Positions 18,920-28,539 of a DNA stretch of 64,000 nt are shown here, piece by piece. The position numbers and the translations under genes are program-made. The stretch lies in NCBI GenBank assembly GCA_018402385.1, contig JAGYJA010000011.1, positions 186,001-250,000 of the forward strand. The letters run 5' to 3'. Numbering within the stretch: the stretch's first letter is position 1; every line of letters starts with the position of its first letter. This stretch comes from Flavobacteriaceae bacterium. GTDB taxonomy: Bacteria; Bacteroidota; Bacteroidia; Flavobacteriales; Flavobacteriaceae. The notes beneath the pieces were generated by a model. It was not told the DNA's origin. It saw only the letters and a list, made by a program, of their open reading frames with translations, and ran no database searches.

Positions 18920-20401
18920 TCCCATAAACGCTAGAAATCCATTTACAAGTAAAATTTCAAAACCAAAGGAGTAGTATAATTCTTTTGCAATTTCTCCAGA
19001 TTCAGTCCAAGAAACTGATTCACTATAGCACTTATAATAAACATAAATTTGAGATGAAAAACTAATAATTACAGTTATTATGGGCGACAAAATAGCAACT
19101 ATCGGGACAAACCTATCCTTAACCTGGAGTTTTGTAAACAACCCAAAAGCATACAAAGCTAGCAAAGGTCCATAAGTATAGCCTGCAAAAACAAACAAAC
19201 GTTCAATTACACTCTCATCTTTTATGATGTACTCAAAAATGAGCATTGTAAAAATAAAAACCAAAGCAACCCCTTTATGAACCTGCTTTCTGATTTTTTC
19301 TTGTCTTTCTATATCATATTTCTTTTCTATATCTAAAATATCAATACAGAACGAAGTTGTAAGTGATGTCAAGGTTCCATCAGCACTGGAAAATGCAGCA
19401 GAAATAAGGCCTAAACAGAAAAATACTGCCATCACCATTCCTAAGCCACTTTGAGTGGCAATTACAGGAAATAATAAATCAGGTCGATCAACTGCAATGT
19501 TATTTTGTTGTGCAAACGATATCAACAAAAGTCCCAAAACCAGAAAAACAAGATTTACCAATACTAGTACAATGGTAAACCAAAACATGTTTTTTTGAGC
19601 ATCTTTCAGGTTTCTGCAAGTGAGGTTCTTTTGCATCATATCCTGGTCAAGACCTGTCATCACGATGGTAATAAAAGCACCACTTAAAAATTGTTTCCAG
19701 AAAAAATTAGCACTTTTATAATCTTCAAAAAAGAACATTTTTGAAAGTTCACTTTCACTTACATACCCAATTAAATCGGAGCCGGCAATACCCAAACTTG
19801 TAGATAAATAATAAATTGCAACACCGGCAGATGTAAGCATAAACAACGTTTGAAGCGTGTCTGTCCAAACAATTGTTTTGATACCGCTTTTAAAAGTATA
19901 GAGCCAAATAAATAAAATGGTAATAGAAACTGTAGCCCAAAATGGAAATCCGGCGGCATCAAAAATTAATGTTTGAAATACAACAGCAACCAAATACAAC
20001 CTGAAACTGGAACCAATTAATCTGGATAGTAAAAAAAAGGAAGCACCTGTTTTATAAGAGACATTTCCAAACCTCCCTTCAAGATAGGTGTAAATTGAGG
20101 TAAGGTTGAGTCTATAATAGAGGGGAAGCAGCACCAATCCCACAACAAGGTAGCCCAAAATATACCCTAAAACGACTTGGTAATATCCAAATTGGGAGGC
20201 TTCCACCCATCCAGGAACAGAAATAAAAGTCACGCCACTCAATGAAGCACCAATCATCCCAAATGCAACAAGATACCAAGGTGATTTTTTTCCGGCTTTA
20301 AAAAAATCGGCATTACTTCCCCCTCGATTTGTGAAATGAGAGATTAAAAGAAGCGTTCCAAAATATCCAAGAATGAGAAAAATGATGTGGGAGGCTTGCA
20401 T
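18890..20401 (-). CDS. Sodium:solute symporter (SSS family)
   Basis: A 503-residue inner-membrane protein with about 13 hydrophobic segments. The SSS signature regions are visible: 'ADFFKAGKKSPWYLVAFGMI', 'ASLSGVTFISVPGWV', 'YTYLEGRFG', 'GLDQDMMQKNLTCRN' and 'LGLISAAFSSADGTLTSLTT' (the sodium-site serines). The substrate (sugar, sialic acid, proline or other) cannot be assigned. It is a single gene, convergent with and overlapping the CoA-binding gene by 30 bp. Confidence 0.9.
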   Translation of the reverse strand: MQASHIIFLILGYFGTLLLISHFTNRGGSNADFFKAGKKSPWYLVAFGMIGASLSGVTFISVPGWVEASQFGYYQVVLGYILGYLVVGLVLLPLYYRLNLTSIYTYLEGRFGNVSYKTGASFFLLSRLIGSSFRLYLVAVVFQTLIFDAAGFPFWATVSITILFIWLYTFKSGIKTIVWTDTLQTLFMLTSAGVAIYYLSTSLGIAGSDLIGYVSESELSKMFFFEDYKSANFFWKQFLSGAFITIVMTGLDQDMMQKNLTCRNLKDAQKNMFWFTIVLVLVNLVFLVLGLLLISFAQQNNIAVDRPDLLFPVIATQSGLGMVMAVFFCLGLISAAFSSADGTLTSLTTSFCIDILDIEKKYDIERQEKIRKQVHKGVALVFIFTMLIFEYIIKDESVIERLFVFAGYTYGPLLALYAFGLFTKLQVKDRFVPIVAILSPIITVIISFSSQIYVYYKCYSESVSWTESGEIAKELYYSFGFEILLVNGFLAFMGLVLIRAKKH

Positions 20402-20464
20402 GATTTGCTTTGATAATTAAGGCATAAAAGTACAAATAATGTTTACTTATGAGAATTATTTTTT

Positions 20465-20472
20465 TATTTTTG
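20465..20472 (+). promoter_or_regulatory. -7 promoter element of the 20489 gene
   Basis: TATTTTTG matches TAnnTTTG. The ATG is 16 bp downstream, implying a very short leader. The -33 region (GTTTAC near 20440) is only approximate. Confidence 0.5.
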
Positions 20473-20488
20473 GTCAAAACTTTTTGCC

Positions 20489-22990
20489 ATGAAATTTTCC
20501 CTAAAACTTTACTTATTCACTTTTATTCTATTCATCTTTTCAATCGAAATGCATTCTCAAGCAGACTACTTATTGATGATTGATGAGGGCACCCACAAAG
20601 TTTCTGATGTTCAACAAGCAGCCGAATCTTACTTTCAAGATAAGCCTCAAGGAAAAGGTTCAGGTTATAAACAATATAAAAGATGGGAATATATGGCCCT
20701 TAGAATGATGGATGAGCAGGGCTATCTTAAATCTTCAGATTTTTATATCAATGAATTAAATCAATTTAATGCAGAACTAAATTCCAATGCAAATAACCGT
20801 GCGGCACTCAATGATAATTGGGAAGAAATGGGACCCGTTAGCTGGAATGCCACTTCAGGTTGGAATCCGGGTGTGGGAAGAATCACAGCATTTTCTATTG
20901 ATGAAAATGATGAAGATCACATAATCGTGGGAGCTCATACCGGTGGTGTATGGAAAACTACAGATGGCGGTCAAAACTGGCAACCACTTTCAGACTTTTT
21001 CTCAAATTTGTCAATTTACGCAACTGCAATGGAACCCGGCAATTCAAGTGTTTATTTTTTTGGTTCCTCCAGTGGAAGAATTTATAAATCCATTGATGCC
21101 GGTGCTACCTGGAATCAAATTGGAACCGCAGGGAATTCTTTGGTAAATAAAATACTCATTCATCCCTCAAATACCAATCTGATGTTTGCCAGCTCTCAAA
21201 ACTCAGGAATTTATCGTTCCACAGATGGTGGTGAAACCTGGGCAAGTATAGTTTCAGACAATCGCGGATATGATATTGAGTTCAAGCCGGGTGATTTAAA
21301 CACTGTTTATGCTTCAGGTGATTTTTTTCATAAGTCAACTGATGGAGGAGCCACTTTTACAACCATAACAGGATTTGATAATACCGGTGCAAAAATGATG
21401 GGAGTTTCAGCAGATGACCCCAATGTTGTGTATGTTCTTGAAGCAAATAATTCTCTTTTTAATGGTTTTTATGTTTCAACAAATAGTGGAGACTCATTTA
21501 CCAAATTAAACCATTCTGGTTTGAATTATTTTGGTTACAGTTTAACAGGTGAAGACAATTCTGGTCAAGCTCCACGAGATATGGATATTGATGTAAATCC
21601 TTTTGATGTTAACGAAGTACATATTGCTGGAGTTCATACTTGGAGGTCACTTGATGGAGGTGTTTCATTTGTGCCAACCTCACATTGGGTTCCCGGTACT
21701 GCTGAGGCAAATAATATTGGCTACAACCACGCAGATGTGGATATCATACAATTTTATGGCTCGACACTCTATACAGGAACAGATGGTGGTATCTTTAAAG
21801 CAACTAATACTACCAATTTAAACAGCACCTACTTTACAAACATTACAGAAGGGCTTGGAATTCGTCAGTTTTATAAAATAGGTATTTCACAAACAGACCC
21901 TGTCATTGTTTCCGGTGGTTCTCAGGACAATGGTACTTCCTTTTATACAGAAACAGATGGCTGGAGAGATTGGCTGGGAGCAGATGGAATGGAAACCTTT
22001 ATTGATAAAAATAATACAAATACCATGTATGGAACAACACAGTTTGGACAACTATACAGAAGTACAACAGGAGGTTTGTCTTATTCCGGTCTCAATGAAC
22101 CTGGTCCCGGTGAGGGAAACTGGGTGACCCCTTTTGAGCAAGATCCTATTGTAAATAATACGATCTATGTGGGGTACAATCAAGTTTTTAAATCAACCAA
22201 CTCTGGTGGGAGCTGGACAGCCATTTCACAGGTTTTTGCAGGAAATTTAAACCACCTTAAAATAGCACCATCAGATAATAATGTGATGTATACATCAAGA
22301 GGGGCGCAATTATTTAAAACAACTACAGGTGGCGGAACTTGGCAACAACTTTCAGGTTTTTCAGGAGGAATAAATTCAATAGCTGTGCATCCCACAAACC
22401 CAGATAAAATAGCATTAGCTACAAACGGTCCTTCAAAAGTTTATGTTTCCGAAGATGGCGGACAATCCTGGCAAGGTGTTTCTGGCGGTCTTCCATATTT
22501 TGAGGCATTAGCACTTGTTTGGCAAGACAACGAGCTAGATGGACTTTATCTTGGTATGAACTATGGTATTTATTATATTGATAATACCTTCTCTGAATGG
22601 CAGGTTTTTAATAACAATTTACCCAATGTGATTGTCAACGAGCTTGAAATAAACTATGCTCAGGATAAAATATATGCAGGTACTTACGGAAGAGGCCTGT
22701 GGGTTTCTCCTGTTTATAACGGAACATTAAGTGTTGAGAATAACAATTTATTCAATTCATTATCAGTTTATCCTGTTCCTGCTGAAGACATACTCAATGT
22801 AAAATGGAATGAAAATTACAATTCTGATTTAAGGTTGTTTGATAGCTCTGGAAAACTGCTCTATTTTGAGACAGAAAAAGTACTGAATAACACTCACCAA
22901 ATTGATATTTCAAACTACAGCTCCGGAATATATTATTTGAGAATAAACAATGAAAAAGGAGTTGCAACTAAAAAAATAACTATCAAGTAG
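20489..22990 (+). CDS. Secreted VPS10/BNR-repeat protein with T9SS type A sorting domain
   Basis: An 833-residue protein with a signal peptide (~1-23). It has many sialidase/VPS10-type bladed repeats of form '[10 protein letters not shown]' ('[12 protein letters not shown]', '[12 protein letters not shown]', '[12 protein letters not shown]'), predicting one or two beta-propellers over residues ~120-730. The last ~80 residues ('[16 protein letters not shown]', '[12 protein letters not shown]', '[13 protein letters not shown]...KKITIK') are the T9SS type A sorting domain, so the protein is exported to the surface or secreted. No glycoside hydrolase catalytic residues can be assigned; xyloglucanase-like or binding roles are both possible. 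The stop lies 9 bp before the recR start. Confidence 0.9.
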   Translation: MKFSLKLYLFTFILFIFSIEMHSQADYLLMIDEGTHKVSDVQQAAESYFQDKPQGKGSGYKQYKRWEYMALRMMDEQGYLKSSDFYINELNQFNAELNSNANNRAALNDNWEEMGPVSWNATSGWNPGVGRITAFSIDENDEDHIIVGAHTGGVWKTTDGGQNWQPLSDFFSNLSIYATAMEPGNSSVYFFGSSSGRIYKSIDAGATWNQIGTAGNSLVNKILIHPSNTNLMFASSQNSGIYRSTDGGETWASIVSDNRGYDIEFKPGDLNTVYASGDFFHKSTDGGATFTTITGFDNTGAKMMGVSADDPNVVYVLEANNSLFNGFYVSTNSGDSFTKLNHSGLNYFGYSLTGEDNSGQAPRDMDIDVNPFDVNEVHIAGVHTWRSLDGGVSFVPTSHWVPGTAEANNIGYNHADVDIIQFYGSTLYTGTDGGIFKATNTTNLNSTYFTNITEGLGIRQFYKIGISQTDPVIVSGGSQDNGTSFYTETDGWRDWLGADGMETFIDKNNTNTMYGTTQFGQLYRSTTGGLSYSGLNEPGPGEGNWVTPFEQDPIVNNTIYVGYNQVFKSTNSGGSWTAISQVFAGNLNHLKIAPSDNNVMYTSRGAQLFKTTTGGGTWQQLSGFSGGINSIAVHPTNPDKIALATNGPSKVYVSEDGGQSWQGVSGGLPYFEALALVWQDNELDGLYLGMNYGIYYIDNTFSEWQVFNNNLPNVIVNELEINYAQDKIYAGTYGRGLWVSPVYNGTLSVENNNLFNSLSVYPVPAEDILNVKWNENYNSDLRLFDSSGKLLYFETEKVLNNTHQIDISNYSSGIYYLRINNEKGVATKKITIK

Positions 22991-23001
22991 CCCATTTGCC
23001 T

Positions 23002-23620
23002 ATGGATTTTTCTTCCAAATTGCTTGAAAATGCTGTTCACGAAATAGCGCAGTTACCAGGCATTGGAAAACGCACTGCCTTAAGGCTTGCACTTCATTTA
23101 CTGAGAGAACCCCTGAGTAAAACCACCTCCCTTTCAGAGGCATTGAACGAGATGCGTACCCAAATAAAATTTTGTAAAAATTGCCATAACATTTCAGATA
23201 TTGATCTCTGTGAAATTTGCAGTAATACTTCACGCACAAGTGAAATTGTATGTGTTGTAGAAGATATTAGAGATGTTTTGGCTATTGAAAACACAAGTCA
23301 ATACAGAGGGTCACTATCACGTTTTGGGTGGAAAAATTTCACCAATGGACGGTATAGGCCCCAATGATTTAACCATTCATTCACTCATTGAAAAAGTGAA
23401 ATCGGGTTCTGTGAAAGAAATTATTTTCGCGCTAAGCTCTACTATGGAAGGTGATACCACCAATTTTTACATTTTCAAACAAATTGAACCTTACAACATT
23501 GTGACCACAACCATAGCAAGAGGAATTTCTGTGGGTGATGAGCTTGAGTATGCAGATGAGATTACACTTGGCAGGAGTATCCTTAACCGAATCCCATTTG
23601 AAAATTCCTTGAAAATTTAA
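23002..23620 (+). pseudogene. recR: Recombination protein RecR, one frameshift
   Basis: RecR acts with RecO/RecF in recombinational repair by loading RecA. Frame one has the helix-hairpin-helix '[20 protein letters not shown]', the zinc motif '[16 protein letters not shown]' and the Toprim start '[22 protein letters not shown]'. The remainder ('[20 protein letters not shown]', then '[12 protein letters not shown]' and '[18 protein letters not shown]') is in the next frame. Changing GGG to GG at about 23307-23309 rejoins them into the normal ~205-residue protein. An in-frame TTG lies at 22996; ATG 23002 is preferred. The gene is followed after 25 bp by a glycosyltransferase gene. Confidence 0.9.
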
Positions 23621-23645
23621 ACTGTTGATGCTTTAACCAGCCAAA

Positions 23646-24779
23646 ATGAAACTATCTGTCATAATTCTCAATTACAATGTGTCTTATTTTTTAAGACAAT
23701 GCATCCTCAGCGTTCAGGAAGCACTGGCGGGAATAGAGTCAGAAATAATTATCATTGATAACGACTCATCTGATGATAGTTGTGAGATGGTTAAAACACA
23801 TTTTCCAAATTTAAAACTCATTGAAAATAAAGAAAACGTCGGGTTTAGTAAAGCAAACAACCAAGGCGTAGCAATTGCTAAAGGTGAATATGTTTGTATT
23901 TTAAACCCAGATACCGCTGTAGCGAAAGCAACATTTAAAAATGTCCTTGAATTTGCCGAAAGTAAATCAGACTTGGGCGCTGTGGGAGTTAGACTCATTG
24001 ACGGTACAGGAAATTACCTCCCTGAAAGTAAACGAAATATCCCAAATCCAAAAGTAGCATTTTATAAGATTTTGGGAATCAATTCTAAATCAAACAATTA
24101 TTATGCAACACACCTTTCAGAAGATGAAACAGGTGAGGTAGATGTGCTGGTTGGAGCATTTATGTTTTTAAAAACTAGTGTTTATAAACAAGTAAATGGT
24201 TTTGACGAGGACTATTTTATGTATGGTGAAGACATTGATTTGTCTTATAAATTGCTAAAAGCAAATTTTAAAAACTATTATTTAGGGAAAGAGACTGTAC
24301 TTCACTACAAAGGAGAAAGTACTACAAAAGATGCTACTTATTTAAAGCGATTCTATGGCGCCATGCACATCTTTTATAAAAAGCATTACACATCCAATAG
24401 TATTTTTAAAACACTTGTTTTTGTGGGAGTTTCGATAGCAAAAGTAATGAGTATTTTTAAAATGAACAATTCCCAAAACAGACCACAAAATATTGAAAAT
24501 TACTTTTTGTTAAGTGACAATATCAGCTTCCTTAGAAAATTAAGTGATGCCACAAAAATTGAATTTAAATCACTTTCAAAAAGTGCCGCCTCAGACGATA
24601 AATATTTTAATTCTCACTTTGTTTTTGATGCCAATTATATTTCCTATGAAAAAATATTCAAAACAATGGAGGATCACAAAAACAGAGAAAATTTCTTTAG
24701 AATAAGGCCTGTAAATACAGATTATGTAATTGGAAGCGACAGCAGCAACAGTAAAGGTGAGGTTTTTGATTTTTCCTAA
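23646..24779 (+). CDS. Glycosyltransferase family 2 protein
   Basis: A 377-residue enzyme with a GT-A fold at the N-terminus: 'LSVIILNYNVSYFLRQCILS', 'IIIIDNDSSDDS', 'NVGFSKANNQG' and the DxD-type 'LNPDTA', then 'GEDIDLSYKLLKA' for the acceptor/base region. It resembles rhamnosyl/N-acetylglucosaminyl transferases that build surface polysaccharide. The C-terminal ~110 residues are less typical, with a helix around 255-275 that may touch the membrane. It lies just after recR and is probably cotranscribed. Confidence 0.88.
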   Translation: MKLSVIILNYNVSYFLRQCILSVQEALAGIESEIIIIDNDSSDDSCEMVKTHFPNLKLIENKENVGFSKANNQGVAIAKGEYVCILNPDTAVAKATFKNVLEFAESKSDLGAVGVRLIDGTGNYLPESKRNIPNPKVAFYKILGINSKSNNYYATHLSEDETGEVDVLVGAFMFLKTSVYKQVNGFDEDYFMYGEDIDLSYKLLKANFKNYYLGKETVLHYKGESTTKDATYLKRFYGAMHIFYKKHYTSNSIFKTLVFVGVSIAKVMSIFKMNNSQNRPQNIENYFLLSDNISFLRKLSDATKIEFKSLSKSAASDDKYFNSHFVFDANYISYEKIFKTMEDHKNRENFFRIRPVNTDYVIGSDSSNSKGEVFDFS

Positions 24780-24833
24780 GAGAAGAACTAGCCAGTTTTA
24801 AACCCTCAAATCAGAATAAAATCTAAAAACCTC

Positions 24834-24862
24834 TTTGAAGGATAAAAAAATAATTAATTTTG
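24834..24862 (+). promoter_or_regulatory. Bacteroidetes-type promoter of the E2 gene
   Basis: TTTG at 24834-24837 and TAATTTTG at 24855-24862 fit the -33/-7 pattern with 17-bp spacing. The ATG is at 24898. Confidence 0.6.
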
Positions 24863-24897
24863 CAGTCGCATAAACAAATGTACTTTCTAAAAAGATT

Positions 24898-26211
24898 ATG
24901 GCAAAATTTGAATTAAAATTACCCAAAATGGGTGAAAGTGTCGCTGAAGCAACCATCACAAACTGGCTTAAAAACGTGGGTGATGCGATTGAAGCAGATG
25001 AAGCAGTTCTTGAAATAGCAACAGACAAAGTTGATTCTGAAGTGCCGAGTGAGGTGGATGGTGTCATAGCAGAAATTCTTTTTCAGGTGGATGATGTTGT
25101 GCAAGTGGGTCAAACCATTGCAATTATTGAAACTGCTGGAGACGGGACAGACAGTTCTTCAGAAAAAACAGAAATCAGTATATCAGAAAGCCCATCACCA
25201 GAAGTTGTCACAGCAGTTGAAGAAAATTTAGCTAAAGCGAAAGAAGTAACGGAGTCCTTAGTTCAAAGTACTTCAGAAAGATTCTATTCGCCCTTAGTCA
25301 GAAGTATCGCTAAGAATGAAGGCATTCAACAAGCTGAACTTGACTCCGTTCCCGGAACCGGAAAGGACGGAAGAGTCACTAAAAACGATATTTTAGAATA
25401 CATTAAAAACAGAGGCCGGCAAACAGCCTCTCAGCCTCAAACTACTCCTCAGGCAAGTATGCAGCAGCCCCTTCAAAAAGCTGCTCCGGTTTCAGTTAAT
25501 GGTGGAGATGAAATTATAGAAATGACCAGAATGGGTAAAATAATTGCTCATCATATGGTCGAAAGTGTTCAAACCTCTGCACATGTTCAGTCTTTTATCG
25601 AGGTGGATGTTACTAATATTTGGAACTGGAGAAATAAAATGAAAAATGAGTTTGCTAAGCGAGAAGGTGAAAACCTTACGTTTACACCCATTTTTATGGA
25701 AGCAGTAGCAAAAGCCATTAAAGACTTCCCGATGATCAATATTTCTGTTGACGGTGATAAACTTATCAAACGCAAAAACATCAATCTTGGTATGGCAGCT
25801 GCATTGGCAGATGGAAATCTTATCGTTCCTGTTATTAAAAATGCAGACCAGCTCAACCTTTTAGGAATGGCAAAAGCAGTAAATGACCTCGCAGAAAGAG
25901 CCCGAACCGGAAAATTAAAACCAGACGACACTCAAGGCGGAACTTATACAGTAACAAATGTGGGAACCTTTGGAAGTATTATGGGGACACCCATCATTAA
26001 CCAACCCCAAGTCGGTATTTTAGCGCTGGGTGCCATCAGAAAAGTGCCGGCAGTGATAGAAACACCTGAAGGTGACTTTATTGGAATAAGATTTAAAATG
26101 TTCTTGTCACACTCATATGATCACAGGGTTGTGAACGGGGCACTTGGAGGACAATTTGTAAAAAGGGTGGCCGAATATCTAGAAGCCTTTGATACAAACA
26201 GAACCATTTAA
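24898..26211 (+). CDS. 2-oxo acid dehydrogenase E2, dihydrolipoyl acyltransferase
   Basis: A 437-residue acyltransferase core of a 2-oxo acid dehydrogenase complex. There is a lipoyl domain at ~1-80 with the modified lysine in 'LEIATDKVDSEVPS', a peripheral E3/E1-binding domain at ~135-170 ('FYSPLVRSIAKNEGIQQAEL'), a linker rich in Q/A/P and a catalytic CAT-like domain to the end. The sequence is closest to the flavobacterial branched-chain-type E2. The C-terminal catalytic motif reads 'SYDHRVVNGALGG': asparagine replaces the usual aspartate of HxxxDG. Neighbouring genes do not encode E1 or E3. The gene overlaps the convergent BLUF gene by 4 bp. Confidence 0.9.
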   Translation: MAKFELKLPKMGESVAEATITNWLKNVGDAIEADEAVLEIATDKVDSEVPSEVDGVIAEILFQVDDVVQVGQTIAIIETAGDGTDSSSEKTEISISESPSPEVVTAVEENLAKAKEVTESLVQSTSERFYSPLVRSIAKNEGIQQAELDSVPGTGKDGRVTKNDILEYIKNRGRQTASQPQTTPQASMQQPLQKAAPVSVNGGDEIIEMTRMGKIIAHHMVESVQTSAHVQSFIEVDVTNIWNWRNKMKNEFAKREGENLTFTPIFMEAVAKAIKDFPMINISVDGDKLIKRKNINLGMAAALADGNLIVPVIKNADQLNLLGMAKAVNDLAERARTGKLKPDDTQGGTYTVTNVGTFGSIMGTPIINQPQVGILALGAIRKVPAVIETPEGDFIGIRFKMFLSHSYDHRVVNGALGGQFVKRVAEYLEAFDTNRTI

Positions 26212-26633
26212 ATGTGTAAATTGTTCACAAACGATTTAATTAATAAAAGACCCGGATGCTCAGTGTTCGGGTCTTTACCTTTAAATAAGTCTTCTTTTTT
26301 GAAGTCTTTCTGGCCAATTAACTTTGCTGTTTCCGCTTGAGTTATTTTTTTGTATGCCATAGACCAATCTTCAAACACTCTTTTATCGGAAACACCATCA
26401 ATCAATAAAATAACATCCTGATGTCTTTTGTCTTTTGAAATAGTTGCAAATAGAGGTTCGATATTTTCTTTTGGACCCTCTAAAAACTGAACAAAAGTGC
26501 CATCAAAATAAATCAACATTCCCGTGATTTCATTTCGTGTATTTTTTGTCCTACAGGTAATCAAAAGATTAGAAATATCCTCATCAGTTAAAATGAAAGA
26601 TTGCCGACTCACATATGCGATATATTTAAACAA
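26208..26633 (-). CDS. BLUF domain blue-light photoreceptor
   Basis: A 141-residue stand-alone BLUF protein. Relative to AppA (Tyr21, Asn45, Gln63, Trp104, Met106), the residues fall at the same spacing: Y7 ('YIAYVSRQ'), N31, Q49 ('GTFVQFLEGP'), W90 and M92 ('EDWSMAY'). The flavin-binding photocycle set is therefore complete. There is no fused output domain; the C-terminal ~45 residues are short and helical, then a tail. The final residues are read across the hairpin at 26246-26276, so the natural tail may be fortuitous. It converges with the E2 gene. Its output partner is unknown. Confidence 0.9.
   Translation of the reverse strand: MFKYIAYVSRQSFILTDEDISNLLITCRTKNTRNEITGMLIYFDGTFVQFLEGPKENIEPLFATISKDKRHQDVILLIDGVSDKRVFEDWSMAYKKITQAETAKLIGQKDFKKEDLFKGKDPNTEHPGLLLIKSFVNNLHI
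26246..26276 (+). terminator. Terminator-like hairpin of the E2 gene inside the BLUF coding end
   Basis: AAAGACCCG and CGGGTCTTT arms lie 35 bp after the E2 stop and inside the last codons of the convergent BLUF gene. Confidence 0.65.
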
Positions 26634-26760
26634 GGTAGTTAGGTTTAGGTTCTAAATTTAGCGAATAAAATTCATTTTACACAACTATACTTATTGGACT
26701 TGACTTAGGAAAATTTATAATCTTTTTTAAAATTGGGTCAGCCATATCAATGATTAATAG

Positions 26761-26768
26761 TAATTTTG
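26761..26768 (+). promoter_or_regulatory. -7 promoter element of the exonuclease gene
   Basis: TAATTTTG matches TAnnTTTG, 22 bp before the ATG at 26791. The -33 match is weak (TTG near 26733). Confidence 0.45.
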
Positions 26769-26790
26769 CCAGTGAAATAAAAAAATTAAA

Positions 26791-27567
26791 ATGGAATTAC
26801 ACCTCGACAAGCCCATCTGCTTTTTTGATCTTGAAACCACAGGTACTAATATTGCCAGCGACAGGATTGTCGAAATATCCATCCTTAAGGTTTTTCCAAA
26901 CGGAAATAAAGAAAGTCATACCTGGAAAGTCAATCCTGAAATGCCCATACCACCAGTTGTTTCAGCTATTCACGGAATTACAGATGAAATGGTAGCCAAT
27001 GAGCCAACATTCAAAGAACTCGCTCCAAAAGTGTATACCTTAATAAAAGATTCAGACCTTGGTGGGTTTAATTCAAACCGTTTTGATATACCGCTGCTTG
27101 CTGAAGAAATGCTTAGAGCTGGTGTTGATTTTGATATGAAAAATACGCTTTCTGTTGATGTACAAACCATTTTTCATAAAATGGAAAAGCGCACATTAAG
27201 TGCAGCGTTTAAATTTTATTGTGACCAAGACTTAACAGATGCTCATAGTGCCGAGGCAGATACAAATGCAACTTATGAAGTGCTCAAAGCTCAACTTTCA
27301 AGATACAATGAACTCGAAAATAACACCAAATTTTTAGCTCAATTTAGTGCTCATAAAAAATTTGCAGACTTTGCCGGATTTATTGGTTATGACAAAAATG
27401 GAGAAGAAGTTTTTGCATTTGGCAAGCACAGAGGAAGCAAGGTAGAAGAAGTATTAGACAAAGAACCAGGTTATTTTGGGTGGTTGCTCAATGCAGATTT
27501 TCCTTTGTACACTAAGAAAATACTAACAAGTATTAAGTTGAAAAAATTAAATAACAAGCTGGATTAA
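26791..27567 (+). CDS. DnaQ-like 3'-5' exonuclease (DEDDh)
   Basis: A 258-residue protein with an exonuclease domain over residues ~5-175: ExoI 'ICFFDLETTGTN' (D, E), ExoII 'LGGFNSNRFDIPLL' (D) and ExoIII 'DAHSAEADTNATYEVL' (H, D). These are the metal ligands of DEDDh nucleases such as the polymerase III epsilon subunit. The C-terminal ~80 residues ('FADFAGFIGYDKNGEEVFAF' to 'EPGYFGWLLNADF') match a short domain attached to many Bacteroidetes exonucleases. It starts a run of four genes (27580-29786) with gaps of 12 bp or less. Confidence 0.9.
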   Translation: MELHLDKPICFFDLETTGTNIASDRIVEISILKVFPNGNKESHTWKVNPEMPIPPVVSAIHGITDEMVANEPTFKELAPKVYTLIKDSDLGGFNSNRFDIPLLAEEMLRAGVDFDMKNTLSVDVQTIFHKMEKRTLSAAFKFYCDQDLTDAHSAEADTNATYEVLKAQLSRYNELENNTKFLAQFSAHKKFADFAGFIGYDKNGEEVFAFGKHRGSKVEEVLDKEPGYFGWLLNADFPLYTKKILTSIKLKKLNNKLD

Positions 27568-27579
27568 TTACTGGAAAAG

Positions 27580-28191
27580 ATGAAACTCATATGTATTGGC
27601 AGAAACTATACAGAACACATTGAGGAATTGAAAAATGAAAGGCCTTCAGACCCTGTTATTTTTTTAAAACCTGACACTTCAATTCTTCTCAAAAAACAAC
27701 CCTTTTTTATTCCAGACTTTTCTGAAGATGTTCACCACGAAGTTGAGGTTTTAGTGAAAATAAAAAAAGTAGGGAAACACATTGAAGAAAAGTTTGCACA
27801 TACCTATTATGATGAAATAGGATTGGGTATCGATTTTACAGCCAGGGACTTACAATCAAAGCTCAAAGAAAAAGGGCTTCCCTGGGAAAAAGCAAAAGCT
27901 TTTGATGGAGCTGCTCTCATAGGTGATTTTATTCCAAAAGCAGCTGTTGCAGACATTAATAATATAAACTTCCATCTCGAGAATAACGGGAAAGTGGTGC
28001 AGCAAGGTAATACTTCATTTATGTTGTGGAAAATAGATGCTTTAATCGAATATATATCAAAATATTTCACTTTAAAGATTGGAGATATTATATTTACGGG
28101 TACTCCTGCAGGTGTGTCAAAAGTAAACCCCAACGATCAACTTGAGGGGTATTTAGAAAACAAAAAAGTCTTTTCAGTAAAAATAAAATAG
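27580..28191 (+). CDS. Fumarylacetoacetate hydrolase (FAH) family protein
   Basis: A 203-residue FAH-fold hydrolase: 'LICIGRNYTEHIEELKNE', 'DPVIFLKPDTSIL', 'VHHEVEVLVKIKK' (metal-binding glutamates) and 'GDIIFTGTPAGVSKVNPNDQ' near the C-terminus. The family includes acylpyruvases, oxaloacetate decarboxylases and 2-oxo-acid hydrolases that act on C-C bonds of 2-oxo acids with a divalent metal; the short length resembles acylpyruvase FAHD1-like members. It lies 12 bp after the exonuclease gene and 6 bp before the HPt gene. Confidence 0.88.
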   Translation: MKLICIGRNYTEHIEELKNERPSDPVIFLKPDTSILLKKQPFFIPDFSEDVHHEVEVLVKIKKVGKHIEEKFAHTYYDEIGLGIDFTARDLQSKLKEKGLPWEKAKAFDGAALIGDFIPKAAVADINNINFHLENNGKVVQQGNTSFMLWKIDALIEYISKYFTLKIGDIIFTGTPAGVSKVNPNDQLEGYLENKKVFSVKIK

Positions 28192-28197
28192 ACAATA

Positions 28198-28539
28198 ATG
28201 AGCAAAACATATTCCTTAGATAGCCTTCAAGAAATAGCCGGTGGCGATGAAGAGTTTATGGCTGTAATCGCCAAGACATTTCTCGATGAAATTCCACCAG
28301 ATCTTGATGCTTTGATTCAAGCCGTTGATAATAACAACAAAGCTCTAGCTTATCAGTTTGCTCACAAAATGAAACCCAATCTTGAAATGCTGGGACTCAA
28401 CCTTACAAAAGATGTTACAGCGATTGAGTCTTGGACTAATACTTCAAAAAACAAAGCAGCAGTTGACTCACAAGTCCAAAAAATAAACACGACTTTAAAA
28501 CAAGTTTTTAAAGAACTCAAAGCAGATTTTAACCTGTAA
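28198..28539 (+). CDS. Stand-alone HPt (histidine phosphotransfer) protein
   Basis: A 113-residue all-helical protein. Its centre 'ALAYQFAHKMKPNLEMLG' is the HPt motif, with His56 as the phosphorylated residue (the usual form is AHxLKGxS). The first ~40 residues ('FMAVIAKTFLDEIPPDLDAL') match the first helices of the four-helix bundle. It should shuttle phosphate between a hybrid histidine kinase and a response regulator, but neither is encoded nearby. Its stop overlaps the cinA start by one base (TAATG), so translation is likely coupled. Confidence 0.85.
   Translation: MSKTYSLDSLQEIAGGDEEFMAVIAKTFLDEIPPDLDALIQAVDNNNKALAYQFAHKMKPNLEMLGLNLTKDVTAIESWTNTSKNKAAVDSQVQKINTTLKQVFKELKADFNL

Noticed and set aside
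23273-23620. Independent 115-residue gene within recR
   Set aside because: The sequence is the C-terminal Toprim half of RecR, displaced only by a frameshift.
26697-26710. GGACTTGACTTAGGA resembling the 32-bp cassette repeat
   Set aside because: Only about 14 bases match, with no inverted partner or cassette nearby; probably chance.
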